A stretch of 64,000 nt of DNA from Molanna angustata (taxonomy: Eukaryota; Arthropoda; Insecta; Trichoptera; Molannidae): positions 10,747,062-10,811,061 of the forward strand of contig OY754972.1 of assembly GCA_963576475.1 (NCBI GenBank), read 5' to 3'. This document shows positions 10,585-23,500 of the stretch, piece after piece; position 1 is the stretch's first letter; each line of letters starts with the position of its first letter. The notes beneath the pieces were generated by a model that saw nothing but the letters and a program-made list of their open reading frames with translations, was not told the DNA's origin and did no database searches. The translations under genes were made by a program, and so were the position numbers.

Positions 10585-11890
10585 CACGGGTTTGCTATGT
10601 GAAGTTTCTCGAGAACTCTTGTGGTGCCTTTCAAAAATCCAACCTCACATCCACGTCGTGGAAGGCGGCAAACTGGTGATGTGCTGAATGTCTCTCTTTT
10701 GATAGACATTTCAGACTTCAATCAGGCTAACGAGGCTCTGGTCTACCTAAGCCAAGGTGTAAAGCATCGTGCCGAGGGCTGAATGATACTGGGGTAGAAC
10801 TTCCAGTATCGCTAACGATCTCTTCAGGGTACCGGGCGAATCCCTGTAGTATGTCGCCTTCCACGCGCAAGGGGCTCTGCGGGTGGTGACCACGTATTTC
10901 CCCAATACTCGTGGGACTAAATATGGAACAATCTAAAATAAATCTTAAACCTAATCTTGAATCTAATGAGTGGGACTATCCAAAATGTCCCGAAGAATGG
11001 AGCAGCCCAGGAACTTCATCTAAGGGAGCTAAAACCAGCAGACCACGGAAATATAGACTAAGTGGGGCTCTCAAGCGTAAACTTAAAAAAATTGGTAGGA
11101 TGACTGGAAACAGCCAAAGTGGATTAGACATTAAAACTTTAGAGCAGGCGGGGGAACAGAAGACCAATGAAGCTTGCCAAAGGGCTAGTGCTAAAGTTGT
11201 TCCCTCACCGAACATTGCGTTGAAGTCGGACCAAGATAAGAACCCTGGTACCTCCGATGACAAAATTGTGTCCACTATCAGGATGGCAGTCATCAGAGAA
11301 ACATTTCCTGATTGCAAAATGACCGAAATTGACCTTAATTTGGTAAAAGGTAAAATATTGGAGGAGATAGATAAGATACCGAATGGTGACTTTGTTCCCG
11401 ATTTTGAGGGTTCTACTTTAGTTGTGGGTGCTGTGATTTTCAGATGTGTGAATCCAACTACCAAGGATTGGTTGGTACGCATTCTGGATGATATTGTGCT
11501 AGGGCAAGGACCAAAGCTAAAGGTAATTGAAGCAAATAACCTACCAAGACCTGTAAGGATGTCTTTGAGGACACAGGATTCAATAACCGATGTCGAAGGG
11601 TTGTTGTTGAGGATCAATCGACTCAATCCGGATCTCTGGAAGGTGATCGGTAAACACATGGAGTATCACAGTCAAAAACTAATTCTTCTGGTGGACAGAA
11701 CGTCTGCCGATACCTTGAGAGACCTCGGGTATGAGGTCAGAACAGGACTAGACAGGGCACATTTTAAAGTCCTCTTTGACCCAAATAAATTAGGACAAAA
11801 AATGAATGCAGAGTATGTGTAGTTATAAGGTACTTTCTATTATTTGATCAGTCTGTTAACGTAAACTAAATAAAGTTAAATAAAATAAGG
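10585..11890 (+). mobile_element. Presumed retroelement carrying a single DUF4780-type ORF
   Basis: About 330 bp of GC-richer leader precedes the ORF, and a short trailer ends in an A-rich stretch (CTAAATAAAGTTAAATAAAA) like the tails of non-LTR retroelements. No reverse transcriptase follows. The element identity is inferred from this layout; start and end are approximate. Confidence 0.5.
10923..11822 (+). CDS. DUF4780-like protein, probably retroelement ORF1-type
   Basis: Intact 299-residue ORF from ATG 10923 (in-frame upstream codons lack ATG) to TAG 11820-11822. The N-terminal third is polar and basic (SRPRKYRLSGALKRKLKKIG, residues about 40-60), as in a nucleic-acid-binding tail. The C-terminal 180 residues look like the DUF4780 domain common in insect repeat-borne proteins: TLVVGAVIFRCVNPTTKDWL, then VIEANNLPRPVRMSLRT, then LLLRINRLNPDLWKVIGKHM. 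That family has no established enzymatic activity. No cysteine-knuckle motif is visible. Codon use is less AT-biased than the surroundings, which suggests recent arrival. The family call is from memory of the domain's look, not a search. Confidence 0.6.
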   Translation: MEQSKINLKPNLESNEWDYPKCPEEWSSPGTSSKGAKTSRPRKYRLSGALKRKLKKIGRMTGNSQSGLDIKTLEQAGEQKTNEACQRASAKVVPSPNIALKSDQDKNPGTSDDKIVSTIRMAVIRETFPDCKMTEIDLNLVKGKILEEIDKIPNGDFVPDFEGSTLVVGAVIFRCVNPTTKDWLVRILDDIVLGQGPKLKVIEANNLPRPVRMSLRTQDSITDVEGLLLRINRLNPDLWKVIGKHMEYHSQKLILLVDRTSADTLRDLGYEVRTGLDRAHFKVLFDPNKLGQKMNAEYV

Positions 11891-12167
11891 ATATATTTTT
11901 TTAATTTTTTCTCAATGTTGTTTCGAAAGGGTTCATATTATGTATAGTGAATTGAATTTAAATATCATTTGAATTTGCTTGGTTTTATTGAAAGAGATTT
12001 GCCTTATGACTAGTACAACTGTCTGTTCATAAGTATATAAATATAATTTATATATGTAGCTTGGGAAATTGTTATTTTATAAAGCACTTATCCAAATATT
12101 GATTTTGAAGGTGCAAGAGAATTAATTTGTTCGTTGAACACTCAGGTAGGTTCAGAACCTGCAATTT

Positions 12168-12535
12168 CACTAATGTCAAAAGAACCATGCTAACAGTTTT
12201 ACTGTAAAATCTAATTAAAAGTCTAATTCCACTAATGTCAAAAGAACCATGCTAACAGTTTTACTGTAAAATCTAATTATAAGTCCAATTCCACTAATGT
12301 CAAAAGAACCTTGCTAACAGTTTTACTGTAAAATCTAATTAAAAGTCTAATTCCACTAATGTCAAAAGAACCATGCTAACAGTTTTACTGTAAAATCTAA
12401 TTATAAGTCCAATTCCACTAATGTCAAAAGAACCTTGCTAACAGTTTTACTGTAAAATCTAATTAAAAGTCTAATTCCACTAATGTCAATAGAACCATGC
12501 TAACAGTTTTACTGTAAAATCATATTAAAAGTCGA
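12168..12535. repeat. 62-bp tandem array, about six copies
   Basis: Unit begins CACTAATGTCAAAAGAACC. Units alternate between AAAAGTCTAATT and ATAAGTCCAATT at the end and between CCATGC and CCTTGC inside, so part of the array expanded as 124-bp dimers. Confidence 0.9.
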
Positions 12536-13780
12536 CTGGTTCATTTACTGTCACTGCTACTTAAAAAGACTCCACTTCATAATGGGGTCTGCAGAAGACT
12601 AAATAAGTCATACATGCAGGGATAGTAAGAAGTCCCAACCTTTACTAATAATAATAATAATAAGACTTGAGAATTAGTTCAGCCTATGATACAGATGAAC
12701 CTCCATATCACAACTACTCATGGTTTTGATGGGATGCACATTACATAATCTGCTTATGCGGTGACTTATTAAAAATAATAGATAGTAAGGGCTTCTGAAA
12801 ATCTTGTCTTAATGGAAAACACGCAGGGTAGAATATCCAGAATTGGCACACTGACCTGATGATATGACCTTGTCAAGTCCGCTACAGATCTTCAGTATAC
12901 TGAAGCCCTTGAATCTGCCCAAGACTCCTATACTTTTCACAAACATAAGTCCCTTATCACAGGTAACAAACCCACTTTCACAAGTTTCTTTAGTTTTTTA
13001 TATGTAGTTGACTTCTTTAAAAATATGAACCATGTTTATGTGCAAAGGATTTTTTAACAAAGATAAATGCAATAAACACATGATTTTGTTTTGAATAGGG
13101 ATATATTTAAAAAAATGAATATTTCCTTGCAAAATTACATATTATACATTCCCTTAATTAAACATAAATGCTTGTGCTAAATGTGAACGAAATTTGGTTG
13201 TGGCAGGATATTCAATATTTAAAAAAATTAAACTCTGAGGGGGGTTCCTATATCTGTCAACCCTATTGTTCCCTGAATGTTGATATCAACATTATAATTG
13301 AATTGATAGGACGTTAATATTATGAAGCTGAAAAAAATGACATGAAATGTAGACAAAAGCTGGCTTGATTGCATTAATGATATTTATAAAGAAAGTAATG
13401 TGTCTATAGAATATGATTTGTGTTAGTGTATGAGTATCAGTTTACTTCTATATTATCTGTGATGAGTATAAATGATACAAAGAATGTAATTATTGGTTTT
13501 GTTCTATAAAATATTTGCTTAGTTTAGGGAATGTATAAGAATATAATATTATGTTCTTGTTTCAAGAAGATGTTCATTCTTTTGAGAAAAGATTGGATTT
13601 AGTGGCATCAAATTCTTTCTGCCTAGCCCCATAGATTTTTATTATAATGAAAGTCTATGCCTAGCCCTAATAGGGACATGTTTTGATGATAGCAAAGAGT
13701 ATATAATACCTATGGACAGATGGTACTTTATTTACAGATGTATGGCAAACAACCATAGGTTTTCATATAATACACTAGAT
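12536..13780. other. Intergenic DNA without recognised features
   Basis: AT-rich; a short (TAA)n run near 12645-12660. No convincing coding sequence or repeat structure seen. Confidence 0.4.
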
Positions 13781-13794
13781 GTCGTAGTAAAAAT

Positions 13795-14094
13795 TGAATT
13801 TAATGACGACATTGCTTCATACAATTTGTATGGCAGTCGCTTATACACAATATATAAGAAGACTTAACAGTTTGATACTTAATCTCCAAACATACATACA
13901 GAACCATCATGCTGTTTTCATATTCCGGGTAGGAAAAGAGGACTGACCTCCATACTGTCCTATCTTGACATATATACCAACATGTGTTAAAATTTTCAAT
14001 AATATGGGTTTATAGTTTGATTCTTATTCTTCAACTTTACATACTATCGCTATCGACAGTTGGATCTCATGTGTTACATGCAACTAGTTCTATA
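13795..14094 (+). mobile_element. Family D dispersed repeat, possibly Helitron-like
   Basis: Shared with 48500-48785 (+) and 23758-24070 (-). The shared end reads GACAGTTGGATCTCATGTGT then TACATGCAACTAGT: a short hairpin CATGT/ACATG a few bases before CTAG. That resembles a Helitron 3' end, but the stem is short. Confidence 0.5.
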
Positions 14095-14552
14095 GAAAAT
14101 AACTACTAATGTCAATTGTTTTCGGATTTATTTGTCTAAAAAACATTTTAATTATTAATAATTTAGAGAACATTTATCTAGGATGTGTTGAAATGAAAGG
14201 AAAACTGAAATATGTTGCCAACCAAAACGTCAAACTCTCGATATTCCATGACTCACTTTTTGCACAGAGTACTACATTTAGGTATATTATAATAAAAATC
14301 TATGCAAACAACCCTCAACTAAAGTGAAAAGTTTTTTTGACATTCTTGTGTACATGTACGGTTTCCATGGTAACTGTAGTATCAACAAATATGTTTCATA
14401 GAGTGATGTTATTTTTTTAAGGAAATATTTCATACTTCAATATTGTAAACACATTTTAGAAAGGTTAAATTGGATTTTGTAATGTTCAATTCATTCAAAT
14501 AATGACGCTGTTAATTATTTGTAAACTCGCATAGGGAAATATCATAATAAAT

Positions 14553-14591
14553 ATGCAGTTAAAGTATTTACAAACAGTATTGGAATGTCAG
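14553..14591 (+). CDS. IFT172: IFT172 exon 1 (residues 1-13)
   Basis: Start codon exon, [13 protein letters not shown], donor GTATGT, phase 0. The family begins with the same MxLKxLxT pattern. Confidence 0.88.
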
Positions 14592-17500
14592 GTATGTTAT
14601 GTACTTATGTAGATCATAATATATAATATTTTATAATTCGATGGCTATATATTACATTTTTTAAAACTGAATTTTTGCTTCAGTTATAATTTGGATTTAT
14701 TATATTGGTCATTTTAATTTTTATTATCATTTAATTAACAAAAAATTTGTTTCTGATATTAATTTTCTGTGTTTTAATAAGCCATTTACCGCTAATTTTA
14801 TTGAGGTTCCTTAATGTAAAATATAACATTTTGATGCATTCTGCTCAATTTCACTGAACAATCTTAACTTTTTAAGTGGTAGTCTTGGTAGATTTAATTA
14901 AACTAATCATTAACACATTTGAGCACAATAACGTCTCATTGTTACTTCTTTTCTGTGATCTACAGATTTAACTTTAAACTAATTATTTTTGACAAACCTT
15001 TTAACATCTCAATAGATACGATGTTGGAATATTATAGAAGAACCAGGAACTCAGGGCACCTACATGGCTTACGATCTGTCATCGGTTGGTGATCACTTTA
15101 TGCGTTTGCGCAACATTCACCAATTATGCCTTATTTTTTCTTTGTAATTTTAGTTACACATATTTTTTATCGTAATTAATGAAATTTTAGAATGGTGAGT
15201 ATCCAATCGCGGCTCTAGCATGGGCACCCAACAATAAGAAATTAGCTGTGGCGACTTGTGATAGAAAAGTGCTGTTGTTTGACGATGAGGGAACACAAAA
15301 AGATAAATTCAATACAAAACCCAGTGACCCAAATGCAGGAAAAAAGTCCTACACTTTAACATGTAAGTATTCATTGGTGACATTGAGATATTATGTGCTT
15401 GAAAGAAAGAAGATGCATGAAACTAATAAAAGCAGAGGATATGAAGTGTTTGAAATTCTGAAAGATAGCATTGTAAGATGTCACAACAATAGAAAATCAT
15501 ATTTATATGATACAATGCATGAATGTAAATATTTCTTTATTTAATTAAAGTACTATTATGTGCACAAAAACACGTTTCAGTCATTTTTCAATGTTAAATT
15601 ATTTGACATGATACCTGTTAATTACAGGAGAAGCAATAGAAGTAATCAAATAATATATTAAGTTTAGTTTGTCGATCGACAATTCTTGATAGAACTCCAT
15701 TGTACGTTAATATGTTATTAAAAAATTAAAACTATGAAAAATTTTATTTTTAATTTTACGTTCTACTTAAATTTTACGTAACGTAAGAACTTAACGTAGA
15801 ACGTAAAATTATATATAAAATTTTTCATAGTTTTAATTAATTATGAGTTCTACCACGAAGTGACAGTGTCCAATATTGAAAAAATTATAAAAAAATATAA
15901 AAATACTTGGTTATAGTTCTATTGTTTTTATTAGATTATTGACGCGTTTCGTGCAAAGCACATAGTCAGAATAATTTTTATTATTCTGAATTTTTATTAT
16001 TTAACATTATTCTGTCGTCAGAATAATTTTTATTATTCTGAATTTTTATTATTTAACATTATTCTGTCGTCAGAATAATTTTTATTATTCTGAATTTTTA
16101 TTATTTAACATTATTCTGACGATGTGCTTTGCACGAAACGCGTCAATAATCTAATAAAAACAATAGAACTATAACCAAGTATTTTTATATTTTTTTATAA
16201 CATATTAACGTAAAATAATATATATTTTTATTCTATTACCAACGATTTTTTTGCCTTACACAGTCTTCTATTTCTTCATATATTATTACATACCTACTAG
16301 TACAACTAAATTGTACTAGTAGGTATGTAATAATATATTTCCAAAATAAAACTGCAACCTCGTTTGAAATTGACAGATTTTTCTGTTATATTCTATATGT
16401 TTGATTTCAAATTCATATGGATTGGTGTGTCTTTTAGGTCTGGCGTTCAACAATCAAGCAGATATGTTAGCCGTAGGACAGAGTGACAATATTGTGTTTG
16501 TTTACCGTATCGGCGATGGATGGAATTCCAAGAAAGTAATTTGTAACAAGTTTCCACTGTCTGCTTCTTGCACTTGCTTGATGTGGAACACACTTTCCTC
16601 CTTGCTGTGTGGACTGCTTGATGGAAAAGTAAGGTAAATATTGCGTACATGTTTCACTACATGTTCCCCAAAACACGTAGTAAATTTTTTTAAATTTCTG
16701 TTATATCAATGATTGTTTTATGTATTTTCAGATTGTTAGATTGTAAAACAAACAAAAGTAGCGGAGCCTGGTCCGGATCAGCGGCCTGTGTGTCCCTGTC
16801 AAGTTTTTCCAGTTCCCTGCTGGTGTCTGGTCATGTGGATGGCGCTCTCTTGACAGTTGGAGGCAGACTGTTGGCTCGTCATCCCGTTCCACCAACTGCC
16901 ATGTGTGTTTTGGATAATGCCGTAAGATATTTCATACATACATACATCTATCATTTTTTATTATATTACTTCTTGGACAATTAACAGTTATTATGTTATA
17001 TATTAATTTAGCATGCACCCAATACTATTAATAATTGTGTCTCTGTTGGTAGTATAATCTTTTTCGCTTAGTTTCGTTGGTATTTTGAAAGTGATAATAT
17101 CAATAAACTTAAACGTCCTTAAAATATCTCTCTGATATCATTTTGTCATTTTTATACAATACTCTTGTTCATACTAATTAATCCCAGTAATTAAATATTT
17201 GTAATTGGGTGCGTTTTAAATTAATATTTGACATATGTATTACCTACTGGTTAGTTATTCGAGAAGTAATACAAAATAAAATTAAAAAAAAACAAATGTA
17301 AAGTCTGATTTTTTTTAAAGTGCCAATTCTATACATAAACAAAAAAAATGCATAGTATTTACGCATGTAAATGTATTAGTAGACTCGTGGTTGCTGATTG
17401 GTTTACACCATTTGCTGTCCTTAACAACAAACATCAACAATCCCGACAGTACGTATCTATCTCTCGAAGTGAGCGCACGTTTGATCTTTTATGGTGACCA

Positions 17501-20500
17501 TGTGTTGTGACCTAAATTAAGAATTTCATTTTTTATTTCTAACTTATGTATTTTATTTTTTGTTTAATATCGATATATAATTATTATTATAAACATGTGT
17601 TATCACCGTCTTAGTATAGAATAAGTGTCCATTATTTATTTGTATTAGTTACATAGATATATTTTTTATGTATGTGTGTTTGCCTCAATGAACTATTATG
17701 TAAATATTTTGTAAAATATAATTTATTATTTTATAAAATAATATGTAACTGTTTATTATTATAAGGATTAATTACTTCATAATGTATTATTTTATTTTCC
17801 TAATAAAAAGTATCAAATAAATATTTTGTTTAAATATTACTTTCCCAGGAGATGCCCATTAACATTTGCAGAAAATACCTAATAATATAGACCCATTAAA
17901 GCCGCATGGTACCGGGAGTAAGAATAGGTATGAAAAGATTTGAAGGTTTTGAAGATATATGCATGTGAAAGTTACAACCGTTTTATATCATGAAATGATA
18001 AAAAAAAATCCCATAATATTTTTTTCTTTTACACCATGGTCACTCTATGAGTTTTGGCACTCTTAAAAAAATCAGACTTTACCTTTAATTTGATTTCTTC
18101 AAACATTGGATTTTTTTCCCTATTGGGAGTCAATGATATTTTATAACAAATTTTTAAAATCTCAATATATAAAATAAGCTGAAATTATTTTCAAACTAAC
18201 AGATTTTCAGGAAAATTTCAGTCTTGTAATGTTTATGTCAACAATTAAAATCAAAAATTTCTGTGCAGTGAGAAAATTTCAATCTTGTACTGTTTGTATC
18301 AATAAATCATAACCAAAATGACACCACAAAATCAAAACCAAAAAACCAAAATGACATCACAAAATCAAAAGTAAAATGACATCACTAAATCAAAACCAAA
18401 ATGACATCACAAAATAAAAAGCAAAATGACATCACTAAATCAAAACCAAAATAACATCACTAAATCGAAATGAATTGCCGCGCAGTGAGAAAATTTCAGT
18501 CTTGTAAGGCACAAATAATATATTTTTAATTAGTATCTTTAGATATGTACTGCACAGAAACTTGTGTGTCAGTCTTGTCATGATCTATGCATGGCCTATG
18601 CTTTGATTTCTTCCATTGCCTAGTTGATAAATAATGTAATTTAATTTTTAAAAATGAATTATCTCTTTTTGGTCATATTTAGGTTCTAGCAGCCGGATGT
18701 GACCGTCGAATTGTCGTCTATGATGGGACAGGTCGGCCATTGTGTTCTTTCAATCACTCTCGTGATTCAGCTCAGCAGGAGTTTACTGTGGCCTGCGCCA
18801 GCACAAGTGGACAGGTACCATTTTTTTTATTTATTCAGAAATACATACGTATGTTTTCTTAAATCTAGTAAACATTTCACTATCTAAGTTACATATTTAT
18901 TCCATTTTTTATACATGAAGGTATGATACTACTATGATATACCGAGGTAAATCCTTTTTTGAGGTAGTATATAGGTATTTATTTTTGTGAACGTCCAAGG
19001 CATTGCTGAAAACCAGCTGCATTTATTGTTGTTTATGCGTTGTTATTAGTTGGTATGTTAATTTCAGGTTATCAAAATATTTTTTATGAAATGTCTAACC
19101 TTTTCTTGCTAAATTTTAATCAGCAGGTTTCAATCTGTCTGTATTTCAAGCAAATCTATTTGCTTTAACAAAAATTAAATAATATTTTGACCCCATCTAG
19201 TGGTGGCATTTATATGGTGTTACCATAACATAAAGGATAGGAGCATTAATATTTCACACTTTTCCCAATAGATGACATTAGTGTCTAGATATTTTCAATC
19301 AGAAAGTAATCAAAATTTATATTATTTTACAAAATAGTTGATTTCTTAGTTTCTAGCATAAAAAAGTATTTCTGATTCTTTTCTATGGAGGTAATACAAA
19401 ATTAATTTGAATTTAATGAAATGATTTTACAATTTAAGATCTTTTCCATGAAGGTATAATATGTACACTAGGGCGCCTTTTGTACATTAAAAATGCAATC
19501 AAAATCCCCCTTTCATGAATTTAGTCACAAGTTACAGTATTGACAATAATAAGTGTAAAATAAGTACTTTTTTTTTATCTAATGGCAATTTTTTTTAATG
19601 GCAATATTGAAATAAGTAAATGACCCTGAAGTTAGAGATGGGTTCAAATCAGGCAAATATTATTTTAAAATTGAATCTTTTTCAATTTACAATTATGATT
19701 AATGAACTAAAACAAATCTTTTTCAATTAACAATTATGTATGATAAATGAACAAGCATATAATTCAGTCAAATATTATTTTGAAAATGAATGTTTTTCAA
19801 TTTACAATTATGATAAATGAACATTCCTTTCACTCTTTATGAATTAAATTAAATTAGTAAACATATTTCTTTTAATTTCCTCTTTAGGCAGCGATTGTTG
19901 GTAGCTATGATTCGTGTCATCTGATTGAGTGGTCGGCCGAGAAAGGAAAGTGGATATCGGGAAAGACTTTGAATATCCCAGGATTGTACACTGTAAGAGC
20001 CCTGGCTTGGAGTAAAGATGGTGCCAAAATTGCCATCGGTGGATTCACGGGTGCAACTCTCATCTATGAAGCGATGCTAAAGTAATTATTTTCATATGAA
20101 TTCATTTTTTGTCAGCCTTCGTGGCCCAGTTCGTTAGACATCTGACACCTGAGCCAGCTAAAGGTCCTGGGTTCGGTTCCCGGTGAAGACACAGTTTTTA
20201 ATCAGAAACCAAAATACATTATCACAATATACAAACAATAAATAAAGAAAAAAATCAATAATTATAAATATGACTTATATAAAATTGTTAATTTTTTGGT
20301 ATAAACCATCTCAGTAGGCTGAGCCTGTTCCGAGGTGGCAGAAAATTTACTTGCATTATATATATCACAGAACAAATATTTAAACTTGTTACATTATTTT
20401 TTTTATAAATATAATTCCCATTATAAAATAAAAATATAAACTATCATAGCTTGAGTCATGTTTCCGTAGTATATTTGTTTGCCCTTGTTTTTAATCCATG

Positions 20501-23500
20501 TTTCTATTCTTTTCTTAAGTTTCTAATGTTTCATCAACTGTATATGCTTTATTTCATTTTTTATTATATTAATTTTTTTGGTGCTAAATATTACTTATGT
20601 CTTTGGAGTCTTTTGAAGATGCAGCTGTGTGTCGTTTCCTAATTTAAACTGTATAGTTAAAAAATTATGTTTTTATTGATAGACTTTTGAAAAAATGATT
20701 AAGAATATTTGACTTTTGATTCAATTTACAATAATAGATATTATATTTTGTTATGTTGTTTGTGACCACAGACCAATAGACCCTTCTCAATGTCATGAAG
20801 CATCTATTTGTATTTCAGGCGGTGGGTGTATAGGGACGTTGTAGAAGCTATTCGCCGTGGTCAAGGACAGGTAACATTGCATCGTTTAGCCGGTGATGTT
20901 CCTGCACTCTCCGTGCAAGCCGTCCTCGGAAGAGATATACATTCTATAAAAGTTCTAGGTATGTATGATTGAAAATTATTTATTTCATTATTATACCTAC
21001 ACTAATTACAGCATTTACAAAAACGGAAATTAATCAAAAACAATATATTATGTCATTTTTTGCCAAAAAAGAACTTACAATTATGACGTGGTTCAGGGGT
21101 GACATCTGTGCGAAAGCATTGTCACCTCATGTATAATGACAGTTGCTTTCATTGTTTACAAACCAATTTCTCAATAGATGGTGTTACAAAAAGTATGGCG
21201 ATGGTAAAAACAGCTTATTTTCAAACAATTAGTTTCTCATTATTAAAATATATAGAACTTTCAAAATTGCATTGATAAGGGAACTCAATAAGAAGGCATA
21301 GGGCCGGTATTACAGTCTCAGTTTAAGGGCTAAACTCAAGTTTTACAAAAAATATGTATATCGTATTACAGTGTCCGTTTAGGCCTAATCTTCCCTCAAA
21401 TACGTCACTAAAACGACAAATATTTAACTCAATGTTTCTGGCGGATTAAGTACTTAACGGTGAGTCAACTGTCATTTGCTAGGCAACGCATGTAGTTTCA
21501 GTCTTCTATCACTAGAGGCGCTAGGCAACGAGTGTAGTTTCAGTGTTCTATCACTAGAGGCGTTAGTTGTATCGACGGTGGCGCCACACAACAAAACAAA
21601 CTGGTAGCCATATTGAAACGAACATGGGCATTTAAGAGAATTATTTTGGTGAAAAAAATTAAATTTACCATGTTGGATAATAAAACAATAGTATTTCAAG
21701 TCGTAGCGTCCCGTTTTGTAGTTCGTATTATTTGAGGTTATTTAAAATTTGACAGATAATAACCACAGAAAAAGTAAAATATGTCTATAATTGAAGATTT
21801 AGTAACTGACATGTCATATTGCACTGTAATACGGAAATTGATTCAATCTTCCCTTAACATTAATCTTGAGTTAAACAAACTCAATGAGTTATATGGACGG
21901 TTGCTCTTCTTCTCCCCATTCCATTAATGCGGGAGTCCCTCAAGGGTCCATTCTATCTCCAACCCTATTCCTCCTACATATCAATGACTTGCTCTTACGC
22001 GCCCCCATCCACTGTTACGCTGATGACAGCACAGTCCATGACAATTTCTCTTTTGACAAACCTCCTAAACAGAGTGAAATATCAGAAGCCCGGAAAGACC
22101 TTCATCAAAAAATAAATAGCTACCTCCACTCAATCAATACCTGGGGTGAAAGTAATCTTGTTTCATTTAACGTCTCAAAAACCCAAGCCTGTCTAATTTC
22201 TGCGAAGAGAAACCCCAATGAATTGCAAGTGTCTTTCAACGGAAGCACCCTACCTAACAGCAGCTCTATCGACCTGCTTGGAGTATCTATAACGAACCAA
22301 TTACACTACAAGGGCTCCATCGAAGCTAAGGTGAAACTCGCCTCCAAAAAATTGAGCGTACTATATAGAGCGCGCAGATATTTTACTAAGACCCAGATCT
22401 GTATACTCTACAAAGCGCAAATACGCCCAATTATTGAATATGGCAGTCACCTCTGGAGTGGCGCCCCCCAATACCTACTGAATACCCTCGACGCTGTCCA
22501 AAGGCGTGCTATACATCTGATTGATGATCCATCACTGACTGATGGATTGCAATCACTAGAACACAGACGCAGAGTCGGTATTTTAAGTTTATTCTATAGA
22601 TACTACCACGGGAATTGCTCAGAAGAACTTGCATCTTTGGTCCCTCCTCCACCCACTCGCAACAGAGTCACTCGCTTCACTCAATCACAGCATCCATTCA
22701 CAGTGGACCTTCAACATATACGAACAAGTCGCTTCTCGAACTCCTTTATTAACACAGCAGCCCGACTGTGGAACGATCTTCCGAATTCTGTGTTTCCATC
22801 TTCGTACAACCCGGGTCTTTTTAAAATCCGAATTAATAAACTCTTTTCTAGATTGCAAACCCCTCCCAACGCTACGTAGTGCGCTTCTTCGGAAGAGTAA
22901 AATGGACCCAAATCCTAATAGCTGGCGTCCCCTACGTAGACATGTTAAAAAAAAAAAAAAAAGTTGAGGGCCGACTGTAATACCGGGCCATAATCGGTGA
23001 TCGTTGCGCAAGCGCATAAAGTGATCATGTAAACCAGCCGATGACAGGTCGTAAATCCTGTATGTGCCTCGAGTTCCTAGTTCTCCTATAACATTCCAAC
23101 TTTGTCTCTATTGAGATGTTAAATTTTTTTTCATAAAATATTATGTGTGTTAAAAATAAATATGTTTCTAATTATATATTTAAGGAAAAAGAAGAAGAAA
23201 AAGAGTTCTTTCTGAAAAAAAATCTTGTTATAAACATAAACAAACGCCAAGTTGTGGTGCTTGTAAAAGTATTGTCGCAATAAAAAATATATAGGTAAAA
23301 GTAACATCAGCCCCCTCTAGACAATGTGTCATCTGGTTCAAGAAAAGAAACAAGAAAATATAACTCAATGTATGGAAGTGACAGTTGCCAGTCACGTGAC
23401 AACTGTCACTTCCATACATTGGGTTATCTTTTCTTGAGCTAGATGACACGCTGTCTAGGGGGGCAGGGCTGTCAATTTCATTGTTAATTATTTCAAATAG

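Larger units (their letters stand above)
21301..22989. mobile_element. TIR DNA element inserted into a family A repeat, itself split by a retrotransposon
   Basis: Ends GGGCCGGTATTACAGTC (left) and GGCCCGGTATTACAGTC (right, complement). Left flank ...AAGGCATA and right flank ATAATCGG... duplicate ATA. The homologous repeat at 37195-37430 has the uninterrupted AAGGCATAATTGG, which is the empty site. A non-LTR fragment occupies 21892-22962 inside. The element's own parts (21301-21891, 22963-22989) are noncoding. Confidence 0.75.

Noticed and set aside
10976..11659. 227-codon frame on the - strand
   Set aside because: Antisense shadow of the DUF4780-type ORF; it has no recognisable domain.
22685..23017. 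110-codon frame on the - strand
   Set aside because: Antisense of the RT fragment and its poly-A tail; low-complexity phenylalanine run from the tail.
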